NCBI GenBank assembly: GCA_024330215.1
Contig: JANDLU010000021.1
Span: 1-47,056 of the forward strand
Source of the DNA: Candidatus Gaiellasilicea maunaloa
Lineage (GTDB): Bacteria; Actinomycetota; Thermoleophilia; Gaiellales; Gaiellaceae
Reading direction: 5' to 3'
DNA: 47,056 nt
Part shown: one piece after another, positions 31,812 through 39,817 of the stretch
Position numbering within the stretch: the stretch's first letter is position 1
Layout of the letters: each line of letters opens with the position of its first letter
Made by a program: the position numbers and the translations under genes
The notes under the pieces: generated by a model
The model's input: the letters and a program-made list of their open reading frames with translations, nothing else
The model's database searches: none
Told to the model about the DNA's origin: nothing

Positions 31812-31897
31812 AAGCGTCTCTCGAGCCGCGGAGCGGCTCCCGGAGCGGGAATGCGGCCGGCGAGAGTCGGAATGACCTTGTGTTGGAACAACACAAG
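31794..31897. repeat. Composite element with a CTTGTGTTG/CAACACAAG palindrome at each end
   Basis: A palindrome with TTT loop (31794-31814) and one with GAA loop (31877-31897) enclose about 62 bases that hold a 7-bp hairpin (GAGCCGC-GGA-GCGGCTC, 31823-31839) and CTCTCG/CGAGAG arms. The left palindrome supplies the start and first six codons of the DUF1028 gene. A third, solitary palindrome is at 26158-26179. Confidence 0.7.
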
Positions 31898-31898
31898 C

Positions 31899-32174
31899 TC
31901 AGCTCGGCCCGTAGGTCAACTCGGTCAGATCGAGCGCCAAGAGCTCCGCCCTCGGGACGAGCACCGTTGCGACCTCCGGCCGGGCGAGCGCTGCCTGCAC
32001 CCGCTCGGCGGAGTCCGCTCGGACGACGACCGGCGTGCCCCGCTCGTGGGCCGCACGCAGCGCCGGCAGATCCGAGACGTCGTCGAGGACGAGCGCGTCC
32101 GCTACGTCCAGCGAGCCCTCGAGGGCGAGCTCGGGCACCCGCCTGCCGGTCCGCCCGTACCAGCGCTCCCTCAC
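31899..32174 (-). CDS. Small hypothetical protein
   Basis: A 91-residue frame whose GTG overlaps the stop of the metallo-hydrolase gene by four bases (GTGA). It reads ADALVLDDVSDLPALRAAHERGTPVVVRADSAERVQAALARPEVATVLVPRAELL, an alternating beta-alpha pattern like part of a TIM barrel or receiver-like fold. I do not recognise the family. Codon use and the overlap support a real gene. Confidence 0.6.
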   Translation of the reverse strand: MRERWYGRTGRRVPELALEGSLDVADALVLDDVSDLPALRAAHERGTPVVVRADSAERVQAALARPEVATVLVPRAELLALDLTELTYGPS

Positions 32175-32863
32175 AGCTCGATCGACCCTCCGGGCTCGGG
32201 CGCCTCGATCGTCACGTCCGGCGCCAACTCGCGCAGCTGCTCGGGCGTGCCGGTGAGAACCGGGAAGGTGCCGTAGTGGCACGGGACGCAGCGCTTCACG
32301 CCCAGGAGCTCGAGCGCGACCGCCGCCTCCTTCGGATCCATCGTGTAGTGGCCGCCGATCGGGAGCACGGCCACATCGGGTGCGTAGAGGCGCGCGATCA
32401 GCGCCATGTCGCCGAACACGTTCGTGTCGCCCGCGACATAGAGCGTGAAGCCGTTCTCGAGCTCGATCATGAGCCCGCACGCCTCGCCCGCATACGTCCC
32501 GTCGTTCGTGCTGGAGGAGTGCTGGGCGTGCGTGAGGGTCACCTTGACCCCGTCGAGGTCGACCGTGCCGCCTTTGTTCGGGTCGTGAACCGACTCGACG
32601 CCCTGCGTCGCCAGCCAGTCGGCGAGCTCGACCGGCGCAACGACGGCGCACTCGAACCTCTTCGCGAGCTCGAGCGTGTCGCCGTAGTGGTCGCCGTGTC
32701 CGTGCGTGAGGAAGATCGCGTCGACCCGCTCGGGCTCCTGCTCGCCCGCGGGGCACTTCGGGTTGCCCGTCAGGAACGGGTCGACATAGATCCGCTTGCC
32801 GCCCGGGGTATCGATGCGGAAGGCCGCGTGCCCGAGCCAGGTGAGAGTTCCATTGGTTGCCAT
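32171..32863 (-). CDS. UPF0173-type metal-dependent hydrolase (metallo-beta-lactamase fold)
   Basis: A 230-residue MBL-fold protein. It has LTWLGHAAFRI at the N-terminus, the metal motif THGHGDHYGDT, further ligands in VTLTHAQHSS, YVAGDTNVFGDM and LPIGGHYTMDPKEA, and C-terminal HYGTFPVL. This is the UPF0173/YtkL group whose substrate is not settled. A TAGGCT seven bases before the ATG is a leaderless -10 candidate. Confidence 0.9.
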   Translation of the reverse strand: MATNGTLTWLGHAAFRIDTPGGKRIYVDPFLTGNPKCPAGEQEPERVDAIFLTHGHGDHYGDTLELAKRFECAVVAPVELADWLATQGVESVHDPNKGGTVDLDGVKVTLTHAQHSSSTNDGTYAGEACGLMIELENGFTLYVAGDTNVFGDMALIARLYAPDVAVLPIGGHYTMDPKEAAVALELLGVKRCVPCHYGTFPVLTGTPEQLRELAPDVTIEAPEPGGSIEL

Positions 32864-32870
32864 GCTTCGG

Positions 32871-32876
32871 AGCCTA
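32871..32876 (-). promoter_or_regulatory. Putative -10 hexamer TAGGCT for the metallo-hydrolase gene
   Basis: TAGGCT, seven bases, ATG 32863 on the minus strand. Confidence 0.45.
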
Positions 32877-32904
32877 CAAAGGACCGTCCGACCCGGTGGC
32901 GAAC

Positions 32905-33297
32905 ATGCGCGCAGTGCGGATTCGCCTCCTCACGATCGGCCTCGTGCTCTCCGCCGCGCTCGCCGATGCCGCGGGCGCGCACGAGCTCGCGTACTACGCG
33001 CTCGTTGCGGCCGTCCCGCTCGGCTCGCTCGCCGCCCTCGGTGCGCTGGGCTCGGTCCTCGACGGCAGCGCAGTGGAGCCGCTCGATCGGGTCCTCGCCG
33101 CGCTTTCGTGCGTCGCGGTGCCCTTCATCCTGCTCGGCGCGGCCGTGCGAGCGCCGCTCCTCGACAACAACCCGCCGCCGACGATCGGCGCCACCTGCGT
33201 TCTCGTCTGCCTGGCGCTCTTCGCGCTTCACGCGCTGCTCTCCGCCACGGCCTCCGCACCGCGCACCCTTCGGGCCGCAGCGCGCGCAGCCAAGTAA
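32905..33297 (+). CDS. Small membrane protein of unknown function
   Basis: A 130-residue protein with about four hydrophobic segments (LLTIGLVLSAALADAAG, YYALVAAVPLGSLAALGALG, ALSCVAVPFILLGAAV, TCVLVCLALFALHALLS). No motif recognised. ATG 32905 was chosen; a GTG at 32896 would add three residues. Its last codons and TAA stop are part of a 25-bp palindrome, and it is convergent with nuoN. Confidence 0.65.
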   Translation: MRAVRIRLLTIGLVLSAALADAAGAHELAYYALVAAVPLGSLAALGALGSVLDGSAVEPLDRVLAALSCVAVPFILLGAAVRAPLLDNNPPPTIGATCVLVCLALFALHALLSATASAPRTLRAAARAAK

Positions 33298-33313
33298 CAG
33301 ACTGTTACTTGGC
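33289..33313. repeat. Palindrome with arms GCCAAGTAAC and GTTACTTGGC, second copy
   Basis: Differs at one base from 18147-18171. It supplies Ala-Lys-stop for the membrane-protein gene and touches the nuoN stop at its other end, so it may terminate both convergent transcripts. Confidence 0.75.
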
Positions 33314-34779
33314 TAGAAGGGCAACGAGTCGGCTGCGTCGCGCGCCAGGTCGATCAGCGGCTGGACGAAGAAGAACGAGCCGATCGTGACGGCGAACGAC
33401 GCGAAGACGGCGCTCGCGAGCAGCGGATCGCGCGGCGGCGAGCCGCCTGCAACGACCGGACGCAACGCCGTCGGCTCGGGCCGCGTCCACATCGCGAGCA
33501 GGACGCGGAGGTAGTAGTAGAGTGAGATCGCCGTCCCGATCACCCCGGCGACGACGAGCCACCACCAGCCCGACTCGTACGCGGCCGAGAAGACGTAGAA
33601 CTTGCCGACGAGCCCGCCGGTCAGCGGCATCCCCATCAGGCCGAGCAGGAAGACCCACATCGAGGCGCCGAGGAATGGGCGCTCCCAGAGAAAGCCGCCG
33701 AGGTTGTCGAGCGTCACCGGGGCTCCGAGCTCGCGCTCGCGTGCGGCGACGACGGCAAACGAGCCGATCGACATCGCGCTGTAGGGGATCAGGTAGTAGA
33801 GCAGCGCCCGGCCTCCGAGCGGGCTGTTCGCGGCGACCGCGATCAGCATGAAGCCCGCGTGCGAGACGGACGAGTAGGCGAGGAGCCGCTTGACGTCGCG
33901 CTGGACGAGCGCGGCGATGTTGCCGACGGCGAGCGAGACGATCGCGATCACCGCGACCGCGACCGTCCAGAGATGCTCCTGCTCGGGGAACGCGACCGTG
34001 AGCACGCGCAGCGTCAGGACGAGCGCCGCCACCTTCGTCGCCGCCGACATGAACGCGGTCACCGAGGTGGGCGCGCCCTGGTAGACGTCGGGCGTCCACA
34101 TGTGGAACGGCGCGGCGGAGGCCTTGAACCCGAGCCCGGCGACGATCATCGCGAGCCCTGCGAGCAGGAGCGAGTCGTCCGTGACGCCCGCGGCTGCGAT
34201 CTCCGCAAAGCCGAGCTCACCGGTGGCGCCGTAGACGAGCGCGGAGCCGAAGAGCAGGATCCCGGAGCCGAAGCTGCCCACGATCAGGTACTTCAGCCCC
34301 GCCTCCAGCGACGTCGCACGGTGGGTGTCGAGCGCGCAGAGGATGTAGAGGGCGAGCGAGAACCACTCGAGCCCGAGGAAGAGCGTCATCAGGTTCGAGG
34401 CGCCGACGAAGAAGACCATCCCCGCGCCGGCCGCGGCGAGGAGGGCGTAGTACTCGCCCGCGTGGTCGCGCCGCGTCTCGCCCCAGGAGACGAGCACCGA
34501 GAGCGCGCCCGCTCCCGCCAGGACGATCGCGGCGAGCGCGGCCCAGCGGTCGCGTGTCATCGACTCGTTCAGGAGCGGCTGAGCGTCGGGGCTGCGATCG
34601 AAGAGGAAGCCCGCGAGCACGCCCGCGGTGACGAAGCCGCCGAAGGTGACGAAGGCGGCGAAGCCGCGCCGGAACCAGGCCGGCCCGATCACGGACGCGA
34701 GTAGCGCGACCCCCGCCGCCGCAAGCAGCGCGAGCGTCGGCGACAGCGCGAGCCAGTCGACCTTCGGTGCGTCGATCAT
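33313..34779 (-). CDS. nuoN: NADH-quinone oxidoreductase subunit N
   Basis: A 488-residue antiporter-like membrane subunit of complex I with about 14 helices. The conserved proton-pumping core is visible in SLEAGLKYLIVGSFGSGILLFG, FKASAAPFHMWTPDVYQGAPT and RDVKRLLAYSSVSHAGFMLIA. It is the last gene of the nuo operon; its ATG overlaps the nuoM stop by four bases. It ends at the bidirectional palindrome. Confidence 0.96.
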   Translation of the reverse strand: MIDAPKVDWLALSPTLALLAAAGVALLASVIGPAWFRRGFAAFVTFGGFVTAGVLAGFLFDRSPDAQPLLNESMTRDRWAALAAIVLAGAGALSVLVSWGETRRDHAGEYYALLAAAGAGMVFFVGASNLMTLFLGLEWFSLALYILCALDTHRATSLEAGLKYLIVGSFGSGILLFGSALVYGATGELGFAEIAAAGVTDDSLLLAGLAMIVAGLGFKASAAPFHMWTPDVYQGAPTSVTAFMSAATKVAALVLTLRVLTVAFPEQEHLWTVAVAVIAIVSLAVGNIAALVQRDVKRLLAYSSVSHAGFMLIAVAANSPLGGRALLYYLIPYSAMSIGSFAVVAARERELGAPVTLDNLGGFLWERPFLGASMWVFLLGLMGMPLTGGLVGKFYVFSAAYESGWWWLVVAGVIGTAISLYYYLRVLLAMWTRPEPTALRPVVAGGSPPRDPLLASAVFASFAVTIGSFFFVQPLIDLARDAADSLPF

Positions 34780-36206
34780 CGAGCAGCCTCGGAGACGTCG
34801 CTGCCAGGGATCGGGAAGTTGCGCTCGGTGATCGAGTTGGGCGAAGCGGAGAGAAAGAGCAATGCCGCGAGTAGCGGGAGCACGACCGCGAGCTCGGCGG
34901 GACGCAGGTCGAGCGCCTCGTCGCGCACGGCCTCCCCACGCGAGCGGTGCAGCACCGCCGAGATCAGCCGCAGCATGTACATCGCGGCGAGCACGATCGC
35001 GCCGGCGCCGATCGCGGCCCACGCCCAACCCTCGGCGTAGATCCCGGCGAGGATCAGGAACTCGCCCGCGAAGGAGACCGAGCCGGGAACGGCGAGCGCG
35101 ATGATCCCGACGACGAGCAGCACCGTCGCGAGCTCGGGCCGTCCGCGCGCCAGCCCGCCGAGCCGCGCGAAGGCGCTCGTGCCGGTTCGCGTCTCGAGCA
35201 TCCCGGCGAGCAGGAAGAGCGTCGCCGAGACGAGCCCGTGCGCGACCGACTGGAGGATCGCGCCGTTGATCCCGAGCTCGTTCAGCGAGAAGAGACCCAT
35301 GACGATCAGCCCCATCTGCGCCATCGACGAGTACGCCGTCACCGAGCGGACGTCGCGCGCGCGAAACGCGAGCAGCGAGCCGTAGACGAGCCCGATCGTC
35401 GCGGCCACGAGGATCGGCACCTGGAATTCCTGTACCGGCTCGGGGAACTTGGCGATCGCGATCCGGAAGAGCCCATAGACGGCAGCCTTCGAGACGACGC
35501 CTGAGAGGATCGCCGCGACCTCCGGCGGCGACTCGCGATACGCGTCGACGAGCCAGCCGTGGAAGGGGAAGAGCGGCGCCTTCACCGCGAACGCGGCCAG
35601 GAAGCCGAGGAAGACCCAGTCGTTCGAGGAGACGCCCGAATCGACGAGGTCGAATGTGCCCTGCGAGAGGCCGAACACGATGATCGAGGCGAGCATCAGG
35701 AGCGAGCCGGCCATCGTGTAGACGACGAACTTGACCGTCGCGAACGCTCGCCGCTCGCCGCCCCAGACGCCGATCAGCACGTAGAGCGGGATCAGCATCG
35801 CCTCGAAGAAGACGTAGAAGACGAGCAAGTCCTGAGCGGCGAAGACGCCGACGATCGAGCCGGTCAGGAAGAGCAGCAACCCCTGGTAGGCGCGCGCCCG
35901 CTCCGGGTTCGCCCAGGTCGCGTAGCCGATCCCGGCGGCGCAGACGACCACCGTCAGGCCCGCCAGCCAGAGCGAGAAGCCGAAGAAGCCCACGTGGTAG
36001 GAGACACCGAGGTCGTCGAACCAGCTCTGCCGATCCTCGAGCTGGAGGTTCTGCGCGAAGTCGAACTGCCGCACCGCGACGGCCCAGAGCGCGACCTCCG
36101 CGAGCCCGATCAGCGTTGCGAGCACGCCCGAGGCACGACCGGGGAGCGGCAGGAGCCAGACGAGCAGCGCACCGGCGAGCGGGAGGAAGATCAGCGCGGT
36201 CGTCAT
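34776..36206 (-). CDS. nuoM: NADH-quinone oxidoreductase subunit M
   Basis: A 476-residue antiporter-like subunit. Landmarks are VFYVFFEAMLIPLYVLIG (essential glutamate), FLAAFAVKAPLFPFHGWLVDAYRESPPEVAA, VRSVTAYSSMAQMGLIVMG and HGLVSATLFLLAG. It pumps protons in the membrane arm between NuoL and NuoN. It overlaps nuoL upstream and nuoN downstream by four bases each. Confidence 0.96.
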   Translation of the reverse strand: MTTALIFLPLAGALLVWLLPLPGRASGVLATLIGLAEVALWAVAVRQFDFAQNLQLEDRQSWFDDLGVSYHVGFFGFSLWLAGLTVVVCAAGIGYATWANPERARAYQGLLLFLTGSIVGVFAAQDLLVFYVFFEAMLIPLYVLIGVWGGERRAFATVKFVVYTMAGSLLMLASIIVFGLSQGTFDLVDSGVSSNDWVFLGFLAAFAVKAPLFPFHGWLVDAYRESPPEVAAILSGVVSKAAVYGLFRIAIAKFPEPVQEFQVPILVAATIGLVYGSLLAFRARDVRSVTAYSSMAQMGLIVMGLFSLNELGINGAILQSVAHGLVSATLFLLAGMLETRTGTSAFARLGGLARGRPELATVLLVVGIIALAVPGSVSFAGEFLILAGIYAEGWAWAAIGAGAIVLAAMYMLRLISAVLHRSRGEAVRDEALDLRPAELAVVLPLLAALLFLSASPNSITERNFPIPGSDVSEAAR

Positions 36207-38101
36207 TGAACGGCCACGAAGACGACGACGAGGACGGCGACGGCGGCTGCGATCGCGAGCGCGTAGCTACGGAGATAGCCGCTCTGCGCCTCTCCGAGGG
36301 CGCCGCCTGCGCGGCGGGCGCCGAGCGTGACACCTGAGATCGAGCCGCCGATCAGCGGCTCCTCGATCCAGCGCCGCCAGATCCCGGCGATCCACACCGC
36401 CGGCCGGTAGAAGATCGCGTCGTAGAGCTCGTCGAAGTACAGCTTGTGCTCGAGCACGTCGCGGACGGCCGCCGTGCGCGGAAGCTCCCGCTTCCGCGCC
36501 GCGTAGACGAGCCACGCGATCCCCATCCCGAGCAGCCCGAGCCCGACGGCCAACACGCTCGCAACGTAGTCCTGCGTCACGCTCGGCTCGACGAGCGGCT
36601 CCGCGACGACCTCGAGCCAGTCCCCGAACGGATGCCAGACGCCCGCGATCTGGACCCAGCCGCCGACGACCGCGAGCACGGTGAGCACCGCGACGGGGAC
36701 GGTCATCGTCCACGGCCCCTCGCCGTGGCCGTGTCCGCTGCCATCCCCTTGGGCGTGCTGCTCGACGAGCGGCGAGGGCGCGCCGAGGAAGACGACGAAG
36801 AAGAGCCGGAAGGTGTAGACGCCCGTGAGCAGAGCGCCGACCAGTCCCGCCGCAAACAAGACTTGCCCATAACCGCCGCTCGCCAGAGCGGCGGCGAGGA
36901 TCGAGTCCTTCGAGAAGAAGCCCGAGAGCGGCGGGATCCCGACGAGAGCGAGCGAGCCGACGAGGAAGGCGACGGTCGTTCTCGGCATCACGCTGCGCAC
37001 GCCGCCCATCCGGCGGATGTCCTGCTCGCCGGCGAGGTGGTGGATCACGAGCCCGGCCGCCATGAAGAGCAGCGCCTTGAAGAAAGCGTGGGTCAGCAGG
37101 TGGAACATCCCGCTCCCGTAGGCGCCGAGCCCGACGCCGACGAACATGTAGCCGATCTGGGACATCGTCGAGTAGGCGATCACGCGCTTGATGTCCGTCT
37201 GGACGAGCGCGACGAGGCCCGCGACGAGGAGCGTGACCGCTCCGAGCCCCGCAGCGAGATCCTGGATCGAGGGCGCCAGCTCGAAGAGCGGATGCGCCCG
37301 CACGATCAGGTAGACGCCCGCGGTGACCATCGTCGCCGCGTGGATCAGTGCGGAGACGGGGGTCGGTCCCTCCATCGCATCCGGGAGCCAGGTGTGAAGC
37401 GGGATCTGCGCCGACTTCGCGACCGCGCCGCCGAGCAGGCCGAGCGCAACGAGGTTCAGCGCGGTCGAGGACATGAGCTCCGCGCCCTCGAAAGCACCGG
37501 CGAGTTCGAGCGTCCCGGTCTGCCAGATCAGGACGAAGAAGGCGAGCGCCATCGTCGCGTCGCCGAAGGCGTTCATGATGAACGCCTTCTTGGCCGCCGC
37601 GACCGCCTCGCGTCGCTCGTGCCAGAAGCCGATCAGCAGGTAGGAGGCGAGGCCGACGAGGCCCCAGCCGACGAGCAGGATCAGGAAGTTCCCCGCCTGC
37701 ACGAGCAGCAGCATCGAAAAGACGAAGAACGACATGTAGGCGAAGTAGCGCCGTTCCTCCGGATCGCCGTCCATGTAACCGACCGAGTAGAGGACGATCA
37801 GGCCGCCGACGCCGGAGACGATCAGCATCATCGTCGCCGCGAGCGGATCGACGAGTAGCGTCAGCCCGACCTCGAAGTTCCCGGTCGAGAGCCACGTCCA
37901 GGCCGTCGTCAGGGCGGCGCGCTCCTCCTCGCCGCGGCGGAGCAGCCCGACGAACGTCGCGAGGGCCCCGCCGAAGGCGACGAAGACGGAGAGAGTCGAG
38001 ATCCAGGCCGCCGCGCGACGCGAGATCGTGTCGCCCATCACGGTGATCGTCCAGGCGCCCGCGAGCGGCGCGAGCAGGCAGATCCACGCGCCCGCAGTCA
38101 T
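36203..38101 (-). CDS. nuoL: NADH-quinone oxidoreductase subunit L
   Basis: A 632-residue distal antiporter-like subunit with a long C-terminal lateral helix region. Landmarks are LLVGWGLVGLASYLLIGFW, AQIPLHTWLPDAMEGPTPVSALIHAATMV, IKRVIAYSTMSQIGYMFVG and HAFFKALLFMAAGLVIHH. A His/Gly-rich cytoplasmic or periplasmic loop (HAQGDGSGHGHGEG) is seen before the C-terminal helices. ATG 38101 overlaps the stop of the arginase-like gene, an unusual upstream neighbour for nuoL. Confidence 0.96.
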   Translation of the reverse strand: MTAGAWICLLAPLAGAWTITVMGDTISRRAAAWISTLSVFVAFGGALATFVGLLRRGEEERAALTTAWTWLSTGNFEVGLTLLVDPLAATMMLIVSGVGGLIVLYSVGYMDGDPEERRYFAYMSFFVFSMLLLVQAGNFLILLVGWGLVGLASYLLIGFWHERREAVAAAKKAFIMNAFGDATMALAFFVLIWQTGTLELAGAFEGAELMSSTALNLVALGLLGGAVAKSAQIPLHTWLPDAMEGPTPVSALIHAATMVTAGVYLIVRAHPLFELAPSIQDLAAGLGAVTLLVAGLVALVQTDIKRVIAYSTMSQIGYMFVGVGLGAYGSGMFHLLTHAFFKALLFMAAGLVIHHLAGEQDIRRMGGVRSVMPRTTVAFLVGSLALVGIPPLSGFFSKDSILAAALASGGYGQVLFAAGLVGALLTGVYTFRLFFVVFLGAPSPLVEQHAQGDGSGHGHGEGPWTMTVPVAVLTVLAVVGGWVQIAGVWHPFGDWLEVVAEPLVEPSVTQDYVASVLAVGLGLLGMGIAWLVYAARKRELPRTAAVRDVLEHKLYFDELYDAIFYRPAVWIAGIWRRWIEEPLIGGSISGVTLGARRAGGALGEAQSGYLRSYALAIAAAVAVLVVVFVAVQ

Positions 38102-38922
38102 GCCAGCGCCCTCGCGGCGAGCAGGCGCAGGACGATCGCCCGAGCCGCCGGCGGGATCGCGCCGTCCGGATCCTCGTCGGGGTCGTAGGCCGTAACCGCG
38201 GCGGCGCAAACGGTGAAGCGGGCCTGCACCGCGTCAACGGCTAGCTCGAGTTCCTCCAGCGTGAAGCCGCCGTCGCAGGCGAATCGATTCGCCCGGCCGA
38301 CCGAGGGATCGAGGACGTCGAGATCGACGTGGAGATAGACGTCGCTGACACGCTCACGCAGCGTGTCCAGCGCCTCGTTGAGGTCGGCTGCTTGTGCGCG
38401 CAGAACCGGCGCCGATGTGAGCCGCTGCTCCTCTGCCGAGTCCAGGTCGCGCGCTCCAGCGAGGACGACGTGCCTCACGGGTACGGGCACGTGACCCGCG
38501 ATCGTCGCGCGGAGCGCCGCCCAGCCGGACCCTGTGAGCAGTGCGAGCGCCATCCCGTCGAGAAAGCCGCTGCTCGTCGTCTCGGGCGTGTTGAAGTCCG
38601 CGTGCGCGTCGAGCCAGACGACGCCGACAGGAATCCCGAGACCCGCGACCGTGCCCAGCGAGCTGTGGCAGTTACCTGCGAGCACGAGGGGGAAGCGATC
38701 CGCTGCGCCGACGTCGCGCACCTGCTCCCGGACTCCGCGAACGATCTCGAGGCAAGCCGCCGTCTCGTTCAGAGAAGCATCCGCGGGTGCGACCACCACC
38801 GTGTCGTCCGCCAGGTCGGCCAGCGTCTCGGCCAACACGGGCACGCCCGCGCCCATCCCGCCGTCGCGACCGAGGTCGTAGGGCACCTGGATCAGTGTCG
38901 TTGGCACGAGCGTCGTTCTCAT
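38098..38922 (-). CDS. Arginase/agmatinase-family protein embedded in the nuo operon
   Basis: A 274-residue ureohydrolase-fold protein. All six expected manganese ligands are present: H86 in GNCHSS, D105/H107/D109 in WLDAHADF and D200/D202 in VDLDVLDP. The first motif is GNCHS rather than the usual GGDHS. The substrate-binding loops are not those of a typical arginase or agmatinase, so the substrate is open. ATG 38922 was chosen; a GTG at 38940 would overlap nuoK by eight bases. Its stop overlaps the nuoL start (ATGA), so it is translated with the complex I genes. Confidence 0.85.
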   Translation of the reverse strand: MRTTLVPTTLIQVPYDLGRDGGMGAGVPVLAETLADLADDTVVVAPADASLNETAACLEIVRGVREQVRDVGAADRFPLVLAGNCHSSLGTVAGLGIPVGVVWLDAHADFNTPETTSSGFLDGMALALLTGSGWAALRATIAGHVPVPVRHVVLAGARDLDSAEEQRLTSAPVLRAQAADLNEALDTLRERVSDVYLHVDLDVLDPSVGRANRFACDGGFTLEELELAVDAVQARFTVCAAAVTAYDPDEDPDGAIPPAARAIVLRLLAARALA

Positions 38923-38932
38923 CCGTCCGAGC

Positions 38933-39238
38933 TCAGCCACGGAGCACCCGGAAGCGGTCGACGTCGAGGACGAGCTTGCGTCGCGCGACCGCCACGATCA
39001 GGCCGAGGCCGACGACGACCTCGGAGGCGGCGACGGCCATCACGGCGAGCGCGAAGATCTGACCGTCGTGGTCGCCGTGCAACCGCGAGAAGGAGATCAG
39101 GGCGAGGTTGGCGGAGTTGAGCATGATCTCGAGCGAGAGCAGCACGATCAACGGGCTGCGGCGCAGCAGGACCCCGAGCGTGCCGATCGAGAAGAGGAGC
39201 GCCGCCACCACGAGGTACCAGGTGACGTCAGGCCCCAT
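38933..39238 (-). CDS. nuoK: NADH-quinone oxidoreductase subunit K
   Basis: A 101-residue three-helix subunit. The conserved glutamates in LLSLEIMLNSANLALISF and ASEVVVGLGL mark NuoK, part of the membrane proton path. The start overlaps the nuoJ stop by one base (TGATG). Confidence 0.95.
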   Translation of the reverse strand: MGPDVTWYLVVAALLFSIGTLGVLLRRSPLIVLLSLEIMLNSANLALISFSRLHGDHDGQIFALAVMAVAASEVVVGLGLIVAVARRKLVLDVDRFRVLRG

Positions 39239-39792
39239 CAAGGCGCAGCCTTGTCGAGACGATCGAGCTGCTCCTCGGCGCGGGTCTTCGTGCCCAGGAT
39301 GACGCCGCCGACCGCGGCGATCAGGAGCACGATCGAGGTGATCTCGAACGCGAGCAGGTGGTCGGTCAGGAAGAAGCGCCCGATCTCGGCAGGACTCCCG
39401 AAGGCGGCCCCGACCTCGGCCTCGTCCGCGAGCAGGTCGCCGGCCTTGAGCCCGATCGCGACGACTATCTCCACGAGGAGCGCGGTCGCGGCGAGAACGG
39501 CGCCGAACGAAACCCACGACGGACCCCCTTCGAACGGCGTGTCGGCGCGCCCGCCGAGATAGGCGATCACAAAGAGGAACATCACCATCACGGCGCCCGC
39601 GTAGACGAGCACCTGCGCTGCGGCTACGAACTCTGCGGAGGCGAGCAGGAAGAGGACGGCGAGCGAGGCGAGGTTGCCGATCAGCGCGAGCGCCGAGAAG
39701 AACGGGTTCGCGAACGAGACGACCGCGATCCCCGAGCCGAGGCAGGCCGCGGCGGCGCCGATCCAGATCGCCCAGACGAGCACGTTGCCCAT
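39238..39792 (-). CDS. nuoJ: NADH-quinone oxidoreductase subunit J
   Basis: A 184-residue membrane subunit of five helices. QVLVYAGAVMVMFLFVIAYLG is the conserved pi-bulge helix of NuoJ. A GGGAGAG lies just upstream of the ATG. It follows nuoI after a 163-bp gap filled by a nested inverted repeat. Confidence 0.95.
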   Translation of the reverse strand: MGNVLVWAIWIGAAAACLGSGIAVVSFANPFFSALALIGNLASLAVLFLLASAEFVAAAQVLVYAGAVMVMFLFVIAYLGGRADTPFEGGPSWVSFGAVLAATALLVEIVVAIGLKAGDLLADEAEVGAAFGSPAEIGRFFLTDHLLAFEITSIVLLIAAVGGVILGTKTRAEEQLDRLDKAAP

Positions 39793-39817
39793 CAGTGGCT
39801 CTCCCGGTGACCGTTTC

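Noticed and set aside
33313-36333. A single 1006-codon minus-strand frame covering nuoN and nuoM
   Set aside because: Only the last part (from ATG 34779) reads as NuoN; the rest is out of frame with the real nuoM, which has its own start and stop. Not a fusion.
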